Source: Cheilinus undulatus
Taxonomy: Eukaryota > Chordata > Actinopteri > Labriformes > Labridae
Direction: 5' to 3'
Length of the DNA stretch: 64,000 nucleotides
Assembly (NCBI RefSeq): GCF_018320785.1
Contig: NC_054872.1
Location: 25,502,769-25,566,768 of the forward strand
Of the stretch, positions 1 to 12,960 are shown one piece after another. The notes below the pieces were generated by a model. That model saw only the letters and a list, made by a program, of their open reading frames with translations, was not told where the DNA came from and did not search any database. The stretch's first letter is position 1. Every line of letters starts with the position of its first letter. A program made the position numbers and the translations under genes.

Positions 1-2014
1 CAACAATACCCAGATTGCCTGGGGAGCTGCGGCGGCTCTAGTCCTCTGGTGCTGCACTTGGACAGAGATGAGAGAGTGCGGGGAGAGAAGAAGGAGGCCT
101 GCTTTCCATAAAGTTCTGCAGCTCCACTTCATAATCATAAATCGTCTAGATGGAAATTGGGGGTTCGTCATATTCCAGCATAACAAGGCAGTTTCAAAAT
201 CAAAAGATGGGCTGGCTGTTCTCGGGACAGTTTAATGTAAAAGGAAAATGTTGAATTTTCCCAAGGTTTCTGTTCGCTTTTATTTGAAGTTTTGCACAAG
301 AAGGCAGCTGTTCAATCGTTGGAGTTCAATGCAAGTTCAGTTTGGAAAAAAAACATTTTCCTCTTATGATGGATGTATCATGCAGCTTTATTTCTCTTAT
401 CCTCTCAACTAATGAAGGTAGAAAAAAGCTCATATCTTGGTTTCGTAATAGACCTAGTCCCTTCATCTTTCTCCTGCAGGCTGTGGACAACCAAGGTCCT
501 CGCCCTTTGCCTGTCTTGAGTTCGGTCCAGCTCCAGCTCATGCGTGTAATGCTGTTTGTAATGAGAAATCTAAACAGGGAGCAGCAGCCAGGCATGACAG
601 GAATGTGTTTCCACTGGAGAATAGAAAAGAGGGAAAAAAAGAATAAAAAAGAAACGTTAAGGCAGAGTTGTGTCCAGAAGGAGCGCTCACTCAGGCCAGA
701 GCGGAAGACTAATGTTATTGTACATTAGCTGTCACTCTGCCAGTACTCCCTCACCAATTGGATCCTAGTCTCCTTACCAGTTCCTCCCCCGTTTCCCTCT
801 CTCCCTCTCTCTCTCTCTCTGCTTCCCAGGACTCTGTTTGCTCAGGTGGACAGTGACATAGTTCTGAATGAGCCCCAGTTGTCCCTGCTTTTTTCTGCAC
901 GCATGGATGTAGACTGTGTCATCGAGTCAGGGTCCGGAGGGACCCGCAGAGAGCTGAAAGCTGGGGCTCCAACCCAGGTTCATTCTAGAGCGGGGGGAGA
1001 AGGAAGTGAGGGGGCAAACACTCAGAGGAATGAAACAAAAATGGAGGGAAAATGCCAATGCAAAGAGAAGGAAGAGTGGAATAAACAGAAGAAAAACAAA
1101 GAAATTTGATGTAATAGAAGTGGGATGAAGAAGACCACCCATTTAGAAAATTAGAGAGTGGTGACTGCAGTCTGTGGAGGCCGTCTTGGTTTATGGTCCA
1201 TGGAGGATGTCTTGAAAAAGCTCTGTTTAGAGTTTATTTTATCATGCCACGCTGACCCAGAGCCTCTGTCAGGAATCTCATTCTGCAAAGACTAATTACA
1301 GTGTAAACACTACATTAAAGTCTGCAGGGCACTCTGCTCTACTATTTACCTTTTCTTCCTAACAATCCTGACATCCCTCTGCAGATTGATTTTCTCCTTA
1401 GAAACCGCCCCTGCTGGTGTTTATTTGTTTGAAACTTGCACGCAATTCATGGATGTTTCATGGAATGGATGGATCTGGAAAGACCAGAGCTTGGATTGAA
1501 AGACAGCTGATGTAGTTCCACCTGCAAACTGCAATGGCATTTCAAACTTGGTGAGAATAACCAGGTTTTACAGAAGAGATAGCAGAAAATACCAATCTTC
1601 AAGTTGCTAAGACATTCAACAGATACAGTATAATATGTTTAACTGTCAAAGTTGGCAGACACCCAAGGGAGACACATAAGCACAAAGTGAAAATGCTCAG
1701 AGGACTAGGAAACTGTGCTTCATTAACACTTGCATGGATGCAGAGAGAGTGCACAGGAGTGGTCACTCAGTGTCAGTCACCTGCACGGCCGAGCCGGACG
1801 ACGTAATTGCAACCACATGGAGCCAAAGGGCCGGAAGAGAGTGCTTTTACGGCAGCAGGAGAGTTATGGCCTCCCAGATTCTTAAGCATTTAAAATAAAC
1901 AAGAGAACTGCTACTGCATGCATGTTTATGTCATTTTATGTACCTTTATATTAAACTCTGTCATTCTGTGATAACTGTAGAATACTATACCCTTTTAAGA
2001 GTACAAAACTGCTG
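1..2014. other. Unique non-coding stretch at window start
   Basis: No exon is recognised, although hdac9 would be expected on this side by synteny. A CT-rich tract lies at 795-822. The 480-610 segment follows an acceptor-like CTCCTGCAG but translates to nothing I recognise. It is repeat-free with ATTACA/TAATG motifs and may be regulatory. Confidence 0.4.
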
Positions 2015-2170
2015 TGCTCTAGTAAAAGAGCAGTTACTTTGATTTAAATACATTTAAGTAGAAGTAAAATTACTCAATTAGAAATCCACTCAAGTAAAGT
2101 TAATCATTTTAAGTTTGTCCAAAGTAATGACCACTGAGAAGTTACTTTTTATACCTGAGGTGTGGAGTTA
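2015..2170 (+). repeat. TACTCAAGTAAAAGTA-type dispersed repeat, degraded
   Basis: AAATACATTTAAGTAGAAGT, CCACTCAAGTAAAGTT and GAGAAGTTACTTTTT resemble the repeats at 46.6 and 48.5 kb. Confidence 0.45.
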
Positions 2171-2904
2171 AAAAAATCAGCAAGAGAATATGAAATGAGA
2201 GGTAAACCTTTTATTATCAAGAGAAATGCAGCAGGCAGTTTTGGAAACAATGTGGAAGTACTCTTGTGCTAGATGCTACTAACCGTGATGGCAGCAAAAG
2301 TCAAACAAATGGCTTGTTTCATGCGGCTGATGGACAGCTTGGACCTCCTTTTTTCTGCCATTTGTATTTTTTTACCCTGTAACATTTCCATTTTAAATAT
2401 AGCCAAGTACTTACTTCCCACAAAACATAAGTGATATTACGTACTATTAAAACTACACAAAAAAGTGCAAACACAAAGAAACAAATACAAGTACATTACT
2501 TCCTACCTCCTAAAGCTTATAAAAGGTGTTTGAAGAGATCTTTTACAATAGTAAAGACACCTTCAGTTGAAAAAAATATGTGAGAGTATTTTCAAGACAA
2601 ATTGTTGTAAAACTTATTTATAGTAACTAAAAGAAAAGCAATCATTTAAAGTTCCCCTAAAGTACAAATAAATCTGTATTTAGAGTTGATTATAGCTAAA
2701 GAATGTTTTATAAACCCCAGGGCATCTAAATGGTGTCCAGTTGCTGCTGAAAAAAAAAAAAAATCAAATTTCCTGATATTGCAACTTCACAATAAAGGTC
2801 TCTCATCAACAAAAGAATTGGGACCTTTCATTGTGTGTAACAAAATAGAATGCATCTATAATCAGACTCACTGAACCTTAGCAGACCAACAGTGGAGAGT
2901 GGAG

Positions 2905-2907
<3 letters not shown>

Positions 2908-2959
<52 letters not shown>
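2908..2959. repeat. (TA)n microsatellite
   Basis: About 25 TA units immediately left of the hAT remnant, whose right flank is also TATATATA. The hAT element therefore inserted in, or was followed by expansion of, a TA tract. Confidence 0.9.
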
Positions 2960-2962
<3 letters not shown>

Positions 2963-3767
2963 TGTGGGACTCAAAAAAAATAATGTAATTAGAGGCTTTG
3001 TAATTAATTAATCTCAATCGCATATCGATATTTGACACAAGAAGCAAAATTTTTCAGTTGAAATGGATTTTGGTATATGACTGAATCAATGAATAGACAC
3101 ATAAATGAGCTTAAACAACAAAACCGTGTTGATTTTAATCACTGAGTGTTGAAGTGCAATATGAATAAGGAATATTATGATTGCATTGTTTGAAATTTTC
3201 TTTCTGCATGGCAGTTCATAATTTGGGTCAGACGACGCTATCTGTAGCACCGCTTCTAGCCCCTTATCTTCTACCACCGAGAGTGGTCGACAGTCCACTT
3301 CAATCCACTTTGCCAGTGAGTTTGTTAATTTGTCAGTCGTGGACTTACTCATTTTGGCTCTGAACCCAGTCATCTTGTCGAGTGTGGATTGGCGAGACTG
3401 CCTGCTTGAACTAGGGATGTTGTCTGTGCTAGCTGCAGCATGTTTGGCATTGAGATGGCAGCGGAGGCTAGAAGAGCTCCGGTGATGGGCAAATTCTTTC
3501 TTGCACAATTTGCATACAACTGTGCTTTTATCCAGGTGGCCATCCGGTAGTTTTTTTAAAACTAAACGACTTCTCATCGGTTTCCATGGTGTTTGTCGTG
3601 TTGTGTCCTGTGCATCAGTATTACGGGTATACCGGGAACTCGTGCAATGAGAAACGTTCCGTGCTGTTTGGAGTGCAAAAATAAATTGAAATTAAATGCT
3701 ATATTTATTTTATTGCATTATTTTTTCTGTAATTTATTAATCTTAACGCGATAAAGTCCCAGCCCTA
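2960..3767 (-). mobile_element. hAT transposon remnant with BED-finger transposase N-terminus
   Basis: Terminal inverted repeats TAGTGTGGGACTC (left) and, reversed on the right, TAGGGCTGGGACT bound an 808-bp element inserted in a TA-rich tract. The minus strand encodes (3577 down to about 3190) a zinc-finger BED domain with VCKLCKKEF and HLNAKH ligands. A segment with IEVDCRPLSVVEDKG follows, typical of ZBED/Charlie-like hAT transposases. The catalytic and dimerisation parts are missing, so this is a deletion derivative. Confidence 0.75.
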
Positions 3768-3779
3768 ATATATATAATA

Positions 3780-4905
3780 CATATACAGTGCTTAACAAAT
3801 TTATTAGACCATCACCCAAAGTAAGATTTATGCCACAGCTGCCCTAAATTAACAGCGTTGTTAATTACTGGAATCATTTTTTATGTTTCTGCAATACACC
3901 AATATGTAGAAGCTCTTTAACCCAAATGATATTTTGAATGCTAAAATTTTTATTATTGTTATCCATGAATTTTCAACTCTACTGATTTACAAAAAAACGG
4001 AGAAAATAGTAAAGCACATTATTATTTCTTCATAAATATGTCAAATTATAGTTATTTACTGTCATTCCTGAACAGAAAAATTATTTTTAGTGGTTGAATA
4101 TTATGCTTGATTAATTTCTAACTTCTCAGAGAAGCCCAGTGAGCCGGCTCAAATTTGGGTATACACCGCTTTCCACATAATTAAGCAAATGACATTTTTC
4201 TCTTATTTTCCTAAATAATAATGCAAATGATGGAGTATTTTTCAAGTCATCAGCCGTTGGAGCATAATTCAAATGTTTTTGAACAAACTTCATAATGATA
4301 ACTATTTTTTTTTTTTTTATAAAAATCCCAAAATGCACTTTCCACATGTTCCACGTTATTAAGCAGGCCACAGGTTTCAGCAATATAGGAAAGAAAAAGG
4401 ATCTCTCTGCTGCTGAAAGTGTCAAATAGTGTAATACCATGAACAAGGAATGAAAACATTAGATATTTCATAAAAAATTAATTGTGATCTTAGCACTGTA
4501 AAGGAATTTGTGGCTGATTCAGAGCACAGATGGGTTCCTGCAACCAGATTAAGAAAGCAGATGCTAAAATGCCATAACAAAGCAGCAAACAGGTATTTGA
4601 AGCTGCTGGTGCCTCTGGAGTCCCACCAACCTCAAGGTGTAGGATCCTCCGGAGGCTTGCAGTCGTGCATAAACCTACTATTCGGCTGCCCGATCCAATG
4701 CTCACAAGCAGAAACAGTTGCTGTGGGCCCAGAAATACATGAAGACTCATTTTCAAACAGTCTTGTTGACTGGTGAGTGCCATGCAACCCTGGATGGTCC
4801 AGATGCAGGAGAAGTGGATGGCTGGTGGATGGCCACCATGTCCCAACAAGGCTGTGACGTCAGCAAGGAGGGGGTGGAGTCATGTTCTGGGCCGGATTCA
4901 TGAGG
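3780..4905 (+). mobile_element. Tc1-like transposon fragment A (5' part)
   Basis: Starts near a Tc1-type end (CAGTGCTTAACAAATTTATT at 3787) and carries a plus-strand transposase in several frames. Recognisable pieces include KDLSAAESV near 4400, VADSEHRW near 4510, and the Tc1 block reading GGGGVMFWAGF at about 4868-4902. There are multiple frameshifts and stops. It ends abruptly where a different Tc1 family begins, so the C-terminal catalytic part is missing. Confidence 0.7.
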
Positions 4906-5760
4906 AGAGGTCTGGTCAGACATCTCAAGATTTTAAGTACTAGAGACAGAAGGAAGACCACTGCTGATCTTCGGGCAGAGATGAATGCTTCTAGATCAGA
5001 GTCTGAGAAAGTCTCCAGAATGACCATAAGCAGGTGACTGACGGAACAAGGCTTAAAGGGAAGAATAGCTGCTAAGAAGCCATTATTGAGGCCTGCAAAC
5101 ACCCAGAAACGCCTCAGATTTGCCAGGGAGCACAAACACTGGACTGTTGATGACTGGAAGAAGGTACTCTGGGCGAACAAGTCCAAGCTTGAACTCTTTG
5201 GTCAGCATGGTCATGTTTATGTCCACAGTGAAACACGGTGGAGATTCCATTATGGTATGGGGTTACATTTGTGGATACGGCTGGGCAAATGAGTGAAAAT
5301 GGAAGTGTATCATGAACAATAACATCTACCACAACATCTTAGTGCATCATGGAATCCCTTCCGGACTGAATCTGATTGGTTGTGGGTTCATATACCAACA
5401 AGACAATGACCCCAAGCATACTTCAAAGCTGTGCAGAGACTATTTGACCAAGATAAAGGAATCTGGAGTACTGGAACTGATGGACTGGCCAAGTCAAAGT
5501 CCGGATTTGAATCCTATTGAACAAATTTGGGATTTTAGTAGGTTCAAAGATTGATGGCACAAAAAAATTCATCTACAGCAAGTCTATGGGAACAGCTAGA
5601 AACTATTTGGAACTCAATAACAAAAGAGACTGTGGAAAAGTACATAAAACAATGCCAGCAAGAATGCAAGCTGTTATCAAGGCCAAAGGAGGCCATACAA
5701 AATATTAAGTTTTTTGGTTATTATGTGTGAAAAAGGACTATTTAGTTGTTTCAGTTTGTT
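4905..5760 (+). mobile_element. Tc1-like transposon fragment B (3' part), fused to fragment A
   Basis: Resumes with a second helix-turn-helix region of another Tc1 transposase (TTADLRAEMNAS, then KKPLLRPANTQKRLRFAREH at about 5080-5130). The catalytic core follows: WTVDDWKKVLWANKSK, then YQQDNDPKHTS, then PDLNPIEQIWD, ending IKAKGGHTKY with a stop at 5706. The usual SDES around the first catalytic Asp is replaced by ANKS, so the DDE triad is broken as well as the frame. Its own N-terminus is absent. Confidence 0.75.
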
Positions 5761-5932
5761 ATTTGCCAATTTTATATAATATAAAATTGGGATTTATTTA
5801 ATTTACATTAGCTCTATAAACATCAGAACCCAGTTTGATAGTACGATATGGACCAGACTCTAACAGTGTTTAATGAATGTCTAATAATGTTAGGAATATT
5901 TTCCTATTACTCTGGGTATCAGTAAATATGTA

Positions 5933-6020
5933 AGGGGTGTCCAAACTATGGCCGTGGGCCAACTGTGGCCCTTGGTCCTTTTGAATTGCCCTGCAAGAAA
6001 TCCGTTAAAAAGGCCCACAT
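5933..6020. repeat. Single end of a hAT-like element
   Basis: GGGGTGTCCAAACTATGGCC at 5934 matches the terminal repeat of the complete hAT-like element at 41810-42206. The opposite end is not found nearby, so only about 90 bp of one terminus can be supported. Confidence 0.4.
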
Positions 6021-6454
6021 AAGAGCATAAAACTTGTACTTTTTCTGTTTCTTAGTTTGACGAGGATTAACAATATTGGGGTTTATACAATATGGCGATG
6101 TTTAAATGTTAAATTTAGCCAGTATCAATACCAATATAAAAATAGACTGAAGACTTCAGTCCTTGAAACACAGTTTAAGGATGAACACAGACACATACTT
6201 CAGTCTCTAGAACACATTAAAGTTTAAGTAAATAGGATTAAAAAAGATAAGACTTCAGCTGTTAGTTGGTCTTGCCTAATGTTAAAAAAATGAATGATAA
6301 AAGGATTAGAGCAGCAAATAGCAGCATGAATGGAGCTCATTTGCTCCTCTGTCTGATCCATCTCAAGGTCTAATTTCCAGATCATACTGCTCTAATCACC
6401 TTCAAGCACCAACACTTCTTTGAAGTTTATCATCTATGAAGATCATTCATTTCC

Positions 6455-6590
6455 ATATGTTTTTTTTTTTTTTTTTTTTTTTTTTTTGACCCCGCGAATG
6501 TGTCCACGCCACAGGACAACAACAACCCCCCCACCACACACACACATGCACACAAAAAAAGTTCAGGCTGAGGATTTTTTTTTTTTCGCT
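6455..6590. repeat. Low-complexity poly-T and CA-rich tract
   Basis: A T26 run (about 6461-6487) is followed by a C/A-rich stretch with CACACACACA and a T12 run. No coding or structural signal is seen; it separates two TE fragments. Confidence 0.8.
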
Positions 6591-6649
6591 TTAACCCCTG
6601 CCCCTGTACTGCAATACATATCGTATCGCCAGATTCTTGCCAATACTCA

Positions 6650-7720
6650 CCCCTAATTTAAACACAATATAAGAACTTCTGGGTTTAAGGATTTGAGCTG
6701 TCACTTGAGAAAGCGTCATGGCAAATCAAAATATATAGTTTAGACTTGAGAAAAATAATTGTTGATGCCCACAAAGCAGGAGAAGGATATACAAAGGTAT
6801 CACACTGTTTACAAGTGTCAAGAGCTGGAGTGCGAAGTATCAACAAGAAATTCAAAGAGAGCCGCACAGCAACAAGCCTGGCAGAGATAGGAAGAGAAAG
6901 ATTTCAAAGAGTCTGGAAAGAAAACTAGTAAGAGATGTGTCTGAAGACCCCAGAAAAAGTGCCAAAACACTAGTGAATGACTTAGCCATGTCAGGAATCG
7001 TAGTCTCAAAGAAGACAATCACTAGAGCCATGCATGAAAATGAACTGTCAATTTGCAGACTAAGAGAAACTCCCCATCTGCATACAGAAGTGGGCAGACT
7101 GAAGTATGCGAAGGACAACCAGAAGAAAGATTATGCGTTAGCTCTTTGGTCGTAGAGATGTTGCTAATGTTTAGAAAAAGAAGGGGGAGGTGTATGACCC
7201 AAACAACACGGTCCCCACAGTGAAACACAGCAGTGGGAGTATGATGCTGTGGGGATGCTTCAGTGCAATCCCTTCAAGGTGGAAGGAATCATGAAGAAAG
7301 AAGGATATGTGAAGACTTGAATGAAAACCTCAAGCAGTCAGCAGCAAAACTGGGTCTCGGTCATGCCTTTGTCTTCCAATGAGACAATGTCCAAAAACAT
7401 ACATTGCCCCTGGTGAAGAACTACCTCCAGAAGACCAAAGTGAGCATTATTGAGTGGCCTGCACAAAGCCCTGACTTGAATCCCATTGAAAATTTGTGGG
7501 GTGAACTGAAGACAAAGGTCCATACTACAAGACCAAATCTGGAGGAGCTTGAGAGATTTGCCAAAGAATAATGGGCTGGGATTCGTCAGGAGATGTGTCT
7601 GATACTTGTTGAAAACTAAAGCAAACAACTGCAGGCTGTTATCCAGCAAAAAGGAAACACAACTGATATTATCATCGGGGGGGCTAATAATATTGACCCT
7701 GGTAGTTTGGGGGTTGTTGT
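6650..7720 (+). mobile_element. Degenerate Tc1-like transposon
   Basis: Plus-strand transposase remnants appear in order: LRKIIVDAHKAGEGYTKVS (helix-turn-helix, about 6746-6810), RSINKKFKESRTA, DNVQKHT at about 7380-7400 (normally DNDPKHT, preceded here by a stop), and [19 protein letters not shown] at about 7449-7505. A C-terminal AVIQQKGN lies near 7640. Many stops and frameshifts make it non-functional. The 3' part ends with a GGGGGGGCTAATAATATTGA stretch, as in other fish Tc1 copies. Clear terminal repeats are not resolved. Confidence 0.75.
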
Positions 7721-8299
7721 GAAATAATTTTGTTTTTGTTTGCAAAGTAAAAAATGTGAGCACCCAAAATAAAACTAAGATGTTTGGAAAAGCTTTGTTA
7801 AAAAATATTTTCTCTTTTTTAAAGCACTCGGAAAAAGAAAACAAAACTGAAATTGGGGGATTAACAATTTCAATTGTCATCTGTACACTGCACTCTAACA
7901 TGAGGAGGAGGTGAAGCACTGTAGTCAGTGAGCGTTGCTGATTGGCTCTGAGTCAGAGCGGCAGACATCTGAGAATTATGGTTACGTTATTTTAATTAAT
8001 ACAGCTGCCACTGTGCCTGGTAGGTTGAGACAGTCTCACCTGCCAATGAACTAAAACAGCGACCTTTGGCTAGTGGCTAATTTCCAACCCTGGACTGAAA
8101 GCACAGTTAGCAAGCAAAACAACAGACTGTTGTGCGTCATTGAGCCCACCATTTTGTCCATAATGCAAACAATGATCTTTACCTTTTCACCTTTTACTAG
8201 TACTTTGCTCGTATTTAATTATTTATGTGTATGTGTGTTTGTGTGCATGTTGTGTGATCTAATCTGTGTGGATATTTTTGGTGTACATGTTGATCTTTT

Positions 8300-8441
8300 A
8301 CTTCTGCTCAGAAGTTGTATTTTGTGTTCTCAATTTGCAATATAATGATTGCTGTGATCACTTGTTTTTGACTGTGAAGCACCTGATGTTGCCCTGTGTA
8401 TGAAATGTGCTATATAAATAAAGTTTGATTTGATTTGATTT
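8300..8441 (+). repeat. LINE-type 3' tail
   Basis: Ends in GTGCTATATAAATAAAGTTTG followed by (ATTTG)n-like repeats, which is the 3' terminus of L2/Rex-like fish retroposons. No reverse-transcriptase sequence remains upstream, so this is a severely 5'-truncated insertion. Confidence 0.55.
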
Positions 8442-8497
8442 ACATAGATTTAAAGGTTGAAAGGCTTAATCCCTGTTACATTATGATAATTTGCACA

Positions 8498-9144
8498 TTA
8501 AAGAGGTAGTGAACACTTCAACATTTTTTTTCAACTGTACACAGGTATCTGACTGAACTATAATAAAACACATCAGTGTTGGTTTTATAGCTGAAATTTG
8601 CACCAAACTGATAAAAATCTGGATTTTACGGCTTCTAATTAGCTCAAACGGACATCTGCTTTGAAAAATCTTTTCTGAAAAGGTGGGGCTTTGGTTTCTA
8701 CATCACAAACTCTGTATAAAAGGTGGAGTGTTACCGCCTCTAACTGACGTTACCATTTAGAGACCACTCCCATCCTCTCCTGCCTGCACCTGCACTGTCT
8801 TGGCTCTGAGAGCTCCGGCTATAGTAACGCCGCTGCTGGAGCCAATGGACCGAACAGGTAGTGCTCAGAACCGCCACAGTCCACCACGACACTATAGCCT
8901 GCGTTAGGGGGACTCTAGAGGGGAAAACTACACTTAAAAAGATCGCTATGAGGCAGCAGTGCTGTGGGACTCTGTCTGTGTCTCTCTCTGACATGGGGAC
9001 ATCACTGTCACTCCCGCCTCATCTGGAAACTCCGTCCTTTTCCCCTCCCTCCTCTCAGAACCAAACCGTTCACTTTCTGTGCATTTTTTGAATTACGGAG
9101 GTGGGTGGAGTTAGCTCTGAGCCGGGGGTTCACTTACACTTTAA
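8498..9144. mobile_element. MITE-like element with inverted ends, 647 bp
   Basis: The left end TTAAAGAGGTAGTGAACA is mirrored at the right by an end that reads TTAAAGTGTAAGTGAACC on the reverse strand. The inside has no transposase and mixes AT-rich and GC-richer parts. The duplicated TTAA at the outer edges would suit a piggyBac- or Kolobok-type TTAA target, but this is not proven. Confidence 0.6.
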
Positions 9145-11496
9145 GGTGCATATTTATATAAATCAGCTGGCTTAAATACAACTAAGTCCAATTGCTTAAG
9201 TTTGTACCTATATGCTTTTAACAATATTTAGTTTAAGATTTTATATATAAAATCTAAAAGTAAGTATTTGTTAAATGCAAGTAGTCAGAGGCTTAGCTAG
9301 GGATTTTGGGCCCCCAGAAAGACTATTACAAAGGGCCCCCTTAACCGGCTAGCCAAGCAATAAATGTTGGGTCATTTTTACAAATATCTTTGCATTTAAA
9401 TTTATTTCTGAACCATAATTTCCCAGTGTATGAGCAGTATTTTTTTTCTATGGTTAAATTAAATTTACTTGAATTACTTTGTGGCACTGGACTGCCCCCC
9501 CCCCGGAATTTATTCCACTCTATTTGATAGAGATTTCAGTCTGCTGACTAACTCATGTAGTTGCATTTGATTTAATAATGACAGTAATTACTGAGAAAAA
9601 ATAAAAACACACTTTTCATTGCAGGCTTCCCAAGAGCCACTCTCTACTGTGCGCTCAAGCAATCCCCCCCCCCCCACCCCCCCAATAATTTTGCAACATG
9701 TTTTGCAACTTGGACAGTGTGAAGAATTTGCCTGCAATTTTTGGTCATTGAAAAAAGAAGTAAACAAACGCAGGGTGCTAGGACTTCAGTTTTGGTTGCT
9801 GCAGTAAGATAGGTAACAGTATGAGCTTGTATCTTATCTCAGTTCTGGTGTTGTGGCAGTCAATGTTACATGTGCTTATTCGTATTCCAGCGCTTGGCAA
9901 TAATTTAATCAAAGAATAATGGGAATTGTATTCCAGGACACGGTTATGTTTAGAGCTTAATAATATCCTCCTCTACTTCTCAGTGTTGAAGTATGAGGTT
10001 AAGAAATAGGCTAGTAGTTTATATCATCCCTGTTATGTGTTTCTTTGTCTGACACCTGAGGGGTGTTGATACCGAGGCGGGGTCTGTGCACCCAGCAGCT
10101 GCCTGGGAGGTGTAATAGGTTGTCTTACAAAGCACAGACAGGAAATGAACCCTGCTATCAAGCTTGAATCAGCCACATCTGGACTCAATTATTCATCCTG
10201 GTTGTTTTTGGCCGCTGATAAATGATCACACGGCTGACACCATTGCACAAGTCCAAAAATATCTATGATATAGCTCCATTTATTATTGTATATACGTATT
10301 ATTTAATGTGTGATTATTGGGTTATTTTTAAGGATTTTATGGCTTATTAGTTATTAAATATTTGCAGGATTGTATCATGACCGAATTTTCTCTGTTTATT
10401 TATCTCTTTTATGATTAACTGTTAACTTAGGCAATAAATCCACACTCTGCCTCTGTAATTTCAAAATAAAACAAACACATTATTATCCTTATCTTGACAT
10501 AATGCTCTGATGTTGAAGCTGATTGTTGTATTTTGCTGCACTTGCTCATAGGGTGGAAAAGAGCAAAAACATTCAAATATCTGTCTGGTCCAAATCAAAC
10601 ACGGGCATTTCTGCAGTGACCACAGGAGGACGTGTAATAGCTCCTCAGAGGTTATGAACTGTTGACAGTTAATAAGTCATAAAATTTCCCCTCAAAGAGG
10701 ACGCTAGATCCCATCTGCAGGGCACCCAGTACAAAGAACCGGAAAGTAAATATCTGGCGATGGAAGTGGACTGGAATCTCTCACTGGCGGCTCATGGAGA
10801 GTCTCTAGAGCATGTCCCTCAAGGTTTCCTGATTTCTAGAGGCATGAAGGAAAAATGACCACATTACTGAGTCATTTTCCCTTAAAGTAACCCACTTTTT
10901 TCACTTTTGGAGAATACGGGGCCCCAAGAGTAGAGGCAGCACATTGCAGGCAACTGACCTTCGTGATTACACCTCATATTATTGTGCTTGTCATCTATTT
11001 TCTTTGGCCCATGGGATGTTTGCCATGGTAACGGCACACAGTGGGCTGTCTCGGCTGACCCATGCTGTCCTCTGCATTTCCAAACCTGGCTGTGATGAAG
11101 GGAAGTCTCTGCCCATGATCCCTAACCCCTGATGAGGAGACTTCTCAATTTCAGCTCTAGGTCCTGCCTGGGCCTCATATCCCTCTCTGCTGCTTTGCCA
11201 TCTCCCCTACCTCCACCCCCACCTCCTCCATTCACCACAAAGGGCATCCCATCCTGGAAGAAGCAGCTATTTTCCAAAAGGTCTCTTCTAAGTCAAACAT
11301 TCCTGCTTTTTAAATTTAAAATTGAAATGTAGAATTAGTGGATCAGTAACACTCTCGTTCATACTGGTTGAAGGAGACACAAACACCAGCTTGCTGGATT
11401 AGTTTAGCACAAAGGCTACAAGCACTATGAGAAGAAAAATAAAGTTCACCCTCTAGCATTTCTAAAGCTCTGTTATCAACGTGTAATTTCTTGGCA
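9145..11496. other. Non-coding stretch, mostly unique
   Basis: Contains a degraded repeat-like piece (about 9288-9830) with C-runs at 9496 and 9663. Unique sequence follows, becoming GC-richer at 10.6-11.25 kb. No gene, exon or RNA gene can be supported. The 10.6-11.1 kb part has the balanced, repeat-free composition often seen in conserved non-coding DNA. Confidence 0.5.
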
Positions 11497-12841
11497 ATAT
11501 TAGGCTTTAGGTGGAGCTGTCAACTGATCACCACCTGGTAGTGAGTTGGCTCCGCTGGTGGGGGGAGGATGCCGGTCAGACCTGGCAGGCCCAAACGTAT
11601 TGTGAGGGTCTGCTGGGAGTCTGGCGGAGTCCCTTGTCAGAAGGTGCTTCAACTCTCACCCCTGACAGAGCTTCAACCATGTTTTGGGGGAGGCGGGGGA
11701 CATTGAGTCCGAGTGGGCTGTGTTCCGTACCTCTATTGTCGAGGTGGCTGATAGGATCTGCGGCCGTAAGGTGGTCGGTGCCTGTCGTGGCGGTAACCCC
11801 CAAGCCCGCTGGTGGACACCGGCGGGGAGGGATGCCATCAAGCTGATGAAGGAGTCTTATCAGGCCTTTTTGGCCTGCGGGACTCCAGAGGCAGCTGACA
11901 GGTACTGGCAGGCCAAGCGGTTTGTGGCTTCAGAGGTTGCCAAGGCAAAAACCCAGACGTGGGAGGAGTTCGGGGAGGCCATGGAGAACGACTTCCGTAC
12001 GGCTTCAAGAAGATTCTGGACCACCATCCGGCGTCTCAGGAGGGGGAAGCAGTACGCTGTCAACACCTTGTATGGTGGAGATGGCACGCTGTTGACCTCA
12101 ACTGGGGTCGTTGTGAGTCAGTGGAAGGAATACTTCGAAAACCTCCTCAATCCCATCGACACGCCTTCTGATGGGGAAGCAGAGGCTGGGGACTTGGGTG
12201 TGGGCTCTTCTATCTCTGGGACTGAGGTCGCCGAGGTGGTCAAAAAGCTCCTCAGTGGCAGGGCCCTGGGGGTGGATGAGATCCGCCCTGAGTTCCTCAA
12301 GGCTCTGGATGTTGTAGGGCTGTCTTAGTTGACACGCCTTTGCAACATCGCGTGGACATCAGGGACAGTGCCCCTGGACTGGCAGACTGGGGTGGTGGTT
12401 CCCCTCTTTAAGAGGGGGGCAGGAGGGTATGTTCCAATTATAGGGGATCACACTTCTCAGCCTCCCCGGTAAGGTCTGTTCAGGGGTCCTGGAGAGGAGG
12501 GTCCGTCGGATAGTCAATCCTCAGATCCAGGAGGAGCAATGTGGTTTTCGTCCTGGTCGTGGAACAGTGGACCAGCTCTACACTCTCGGTAGGGTCCTAG
12601 AGGGTGCATGGGAGTTTGCCCAACCAGTCTACATGTGTTTTGTAGACCTGCAGAAGGCATTTGCCCGTGTCCCGCGGGGAATCCTGTGGAGGGTGCTCCG
12701 GGAATATGGGGTACCAGACCCACTGAAAAGGGCGGTTCGGTCCCTGTACGATCAGTGTCAGAGCTTGGTCCGCTTTGCCGGAAGTAAGTCAGACTCGTTT
12801 CCGGTATGGGTTGTACTCCGTCAGGGCTGCCCTTTATCACC

Positions 12842-12960
12842 GGTTTCTGTTCATAACTTTCATGGACAGAATTTCTAGGCGCAGCCAGGGCATTGAGGGC
12901 GTCCGGTTTGGTGGCCTCAGGATTGGGTCTCTGCTTTTTGCGGATGATGTGGTTCTGTTG
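12842..12960 (+). other. Frameshift inside Rex3 reverse transcriptase
   Basis: The RT reading frame runs in one frame to LRQGCPLSP (about 12840) and resumes in another as FITFMDRISRRSQGIEGV and FADDVV. A single-base change near 12842 explains this and is one of several independent lesions in the element. Confidence 0.7.

Noticed and set aside
342..728. 128-codon ORF near the window start, considered as an hdac9 exon
   Set aside because: The translation shows none of the class IIa HDAC catalytic or C-terminal motifs.
2908..2959. Long TA tract considered as a functional origin or matrix site
   Set aside because: A plain (TA)n microsatellite with no other supporting signal.
3086..3577. BED zinc-finger ORF considered as a host ZBED gene
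   Set aside because: It is bounded by hAT inverted repeats and lacks the C-terminal domains; a deleted transposon explains it better.
7338..7919. 193-codon minus-strand ORF
   Set aside because: It runs antisense across the degenerate Tc1 transposase and contains no motif of its own.
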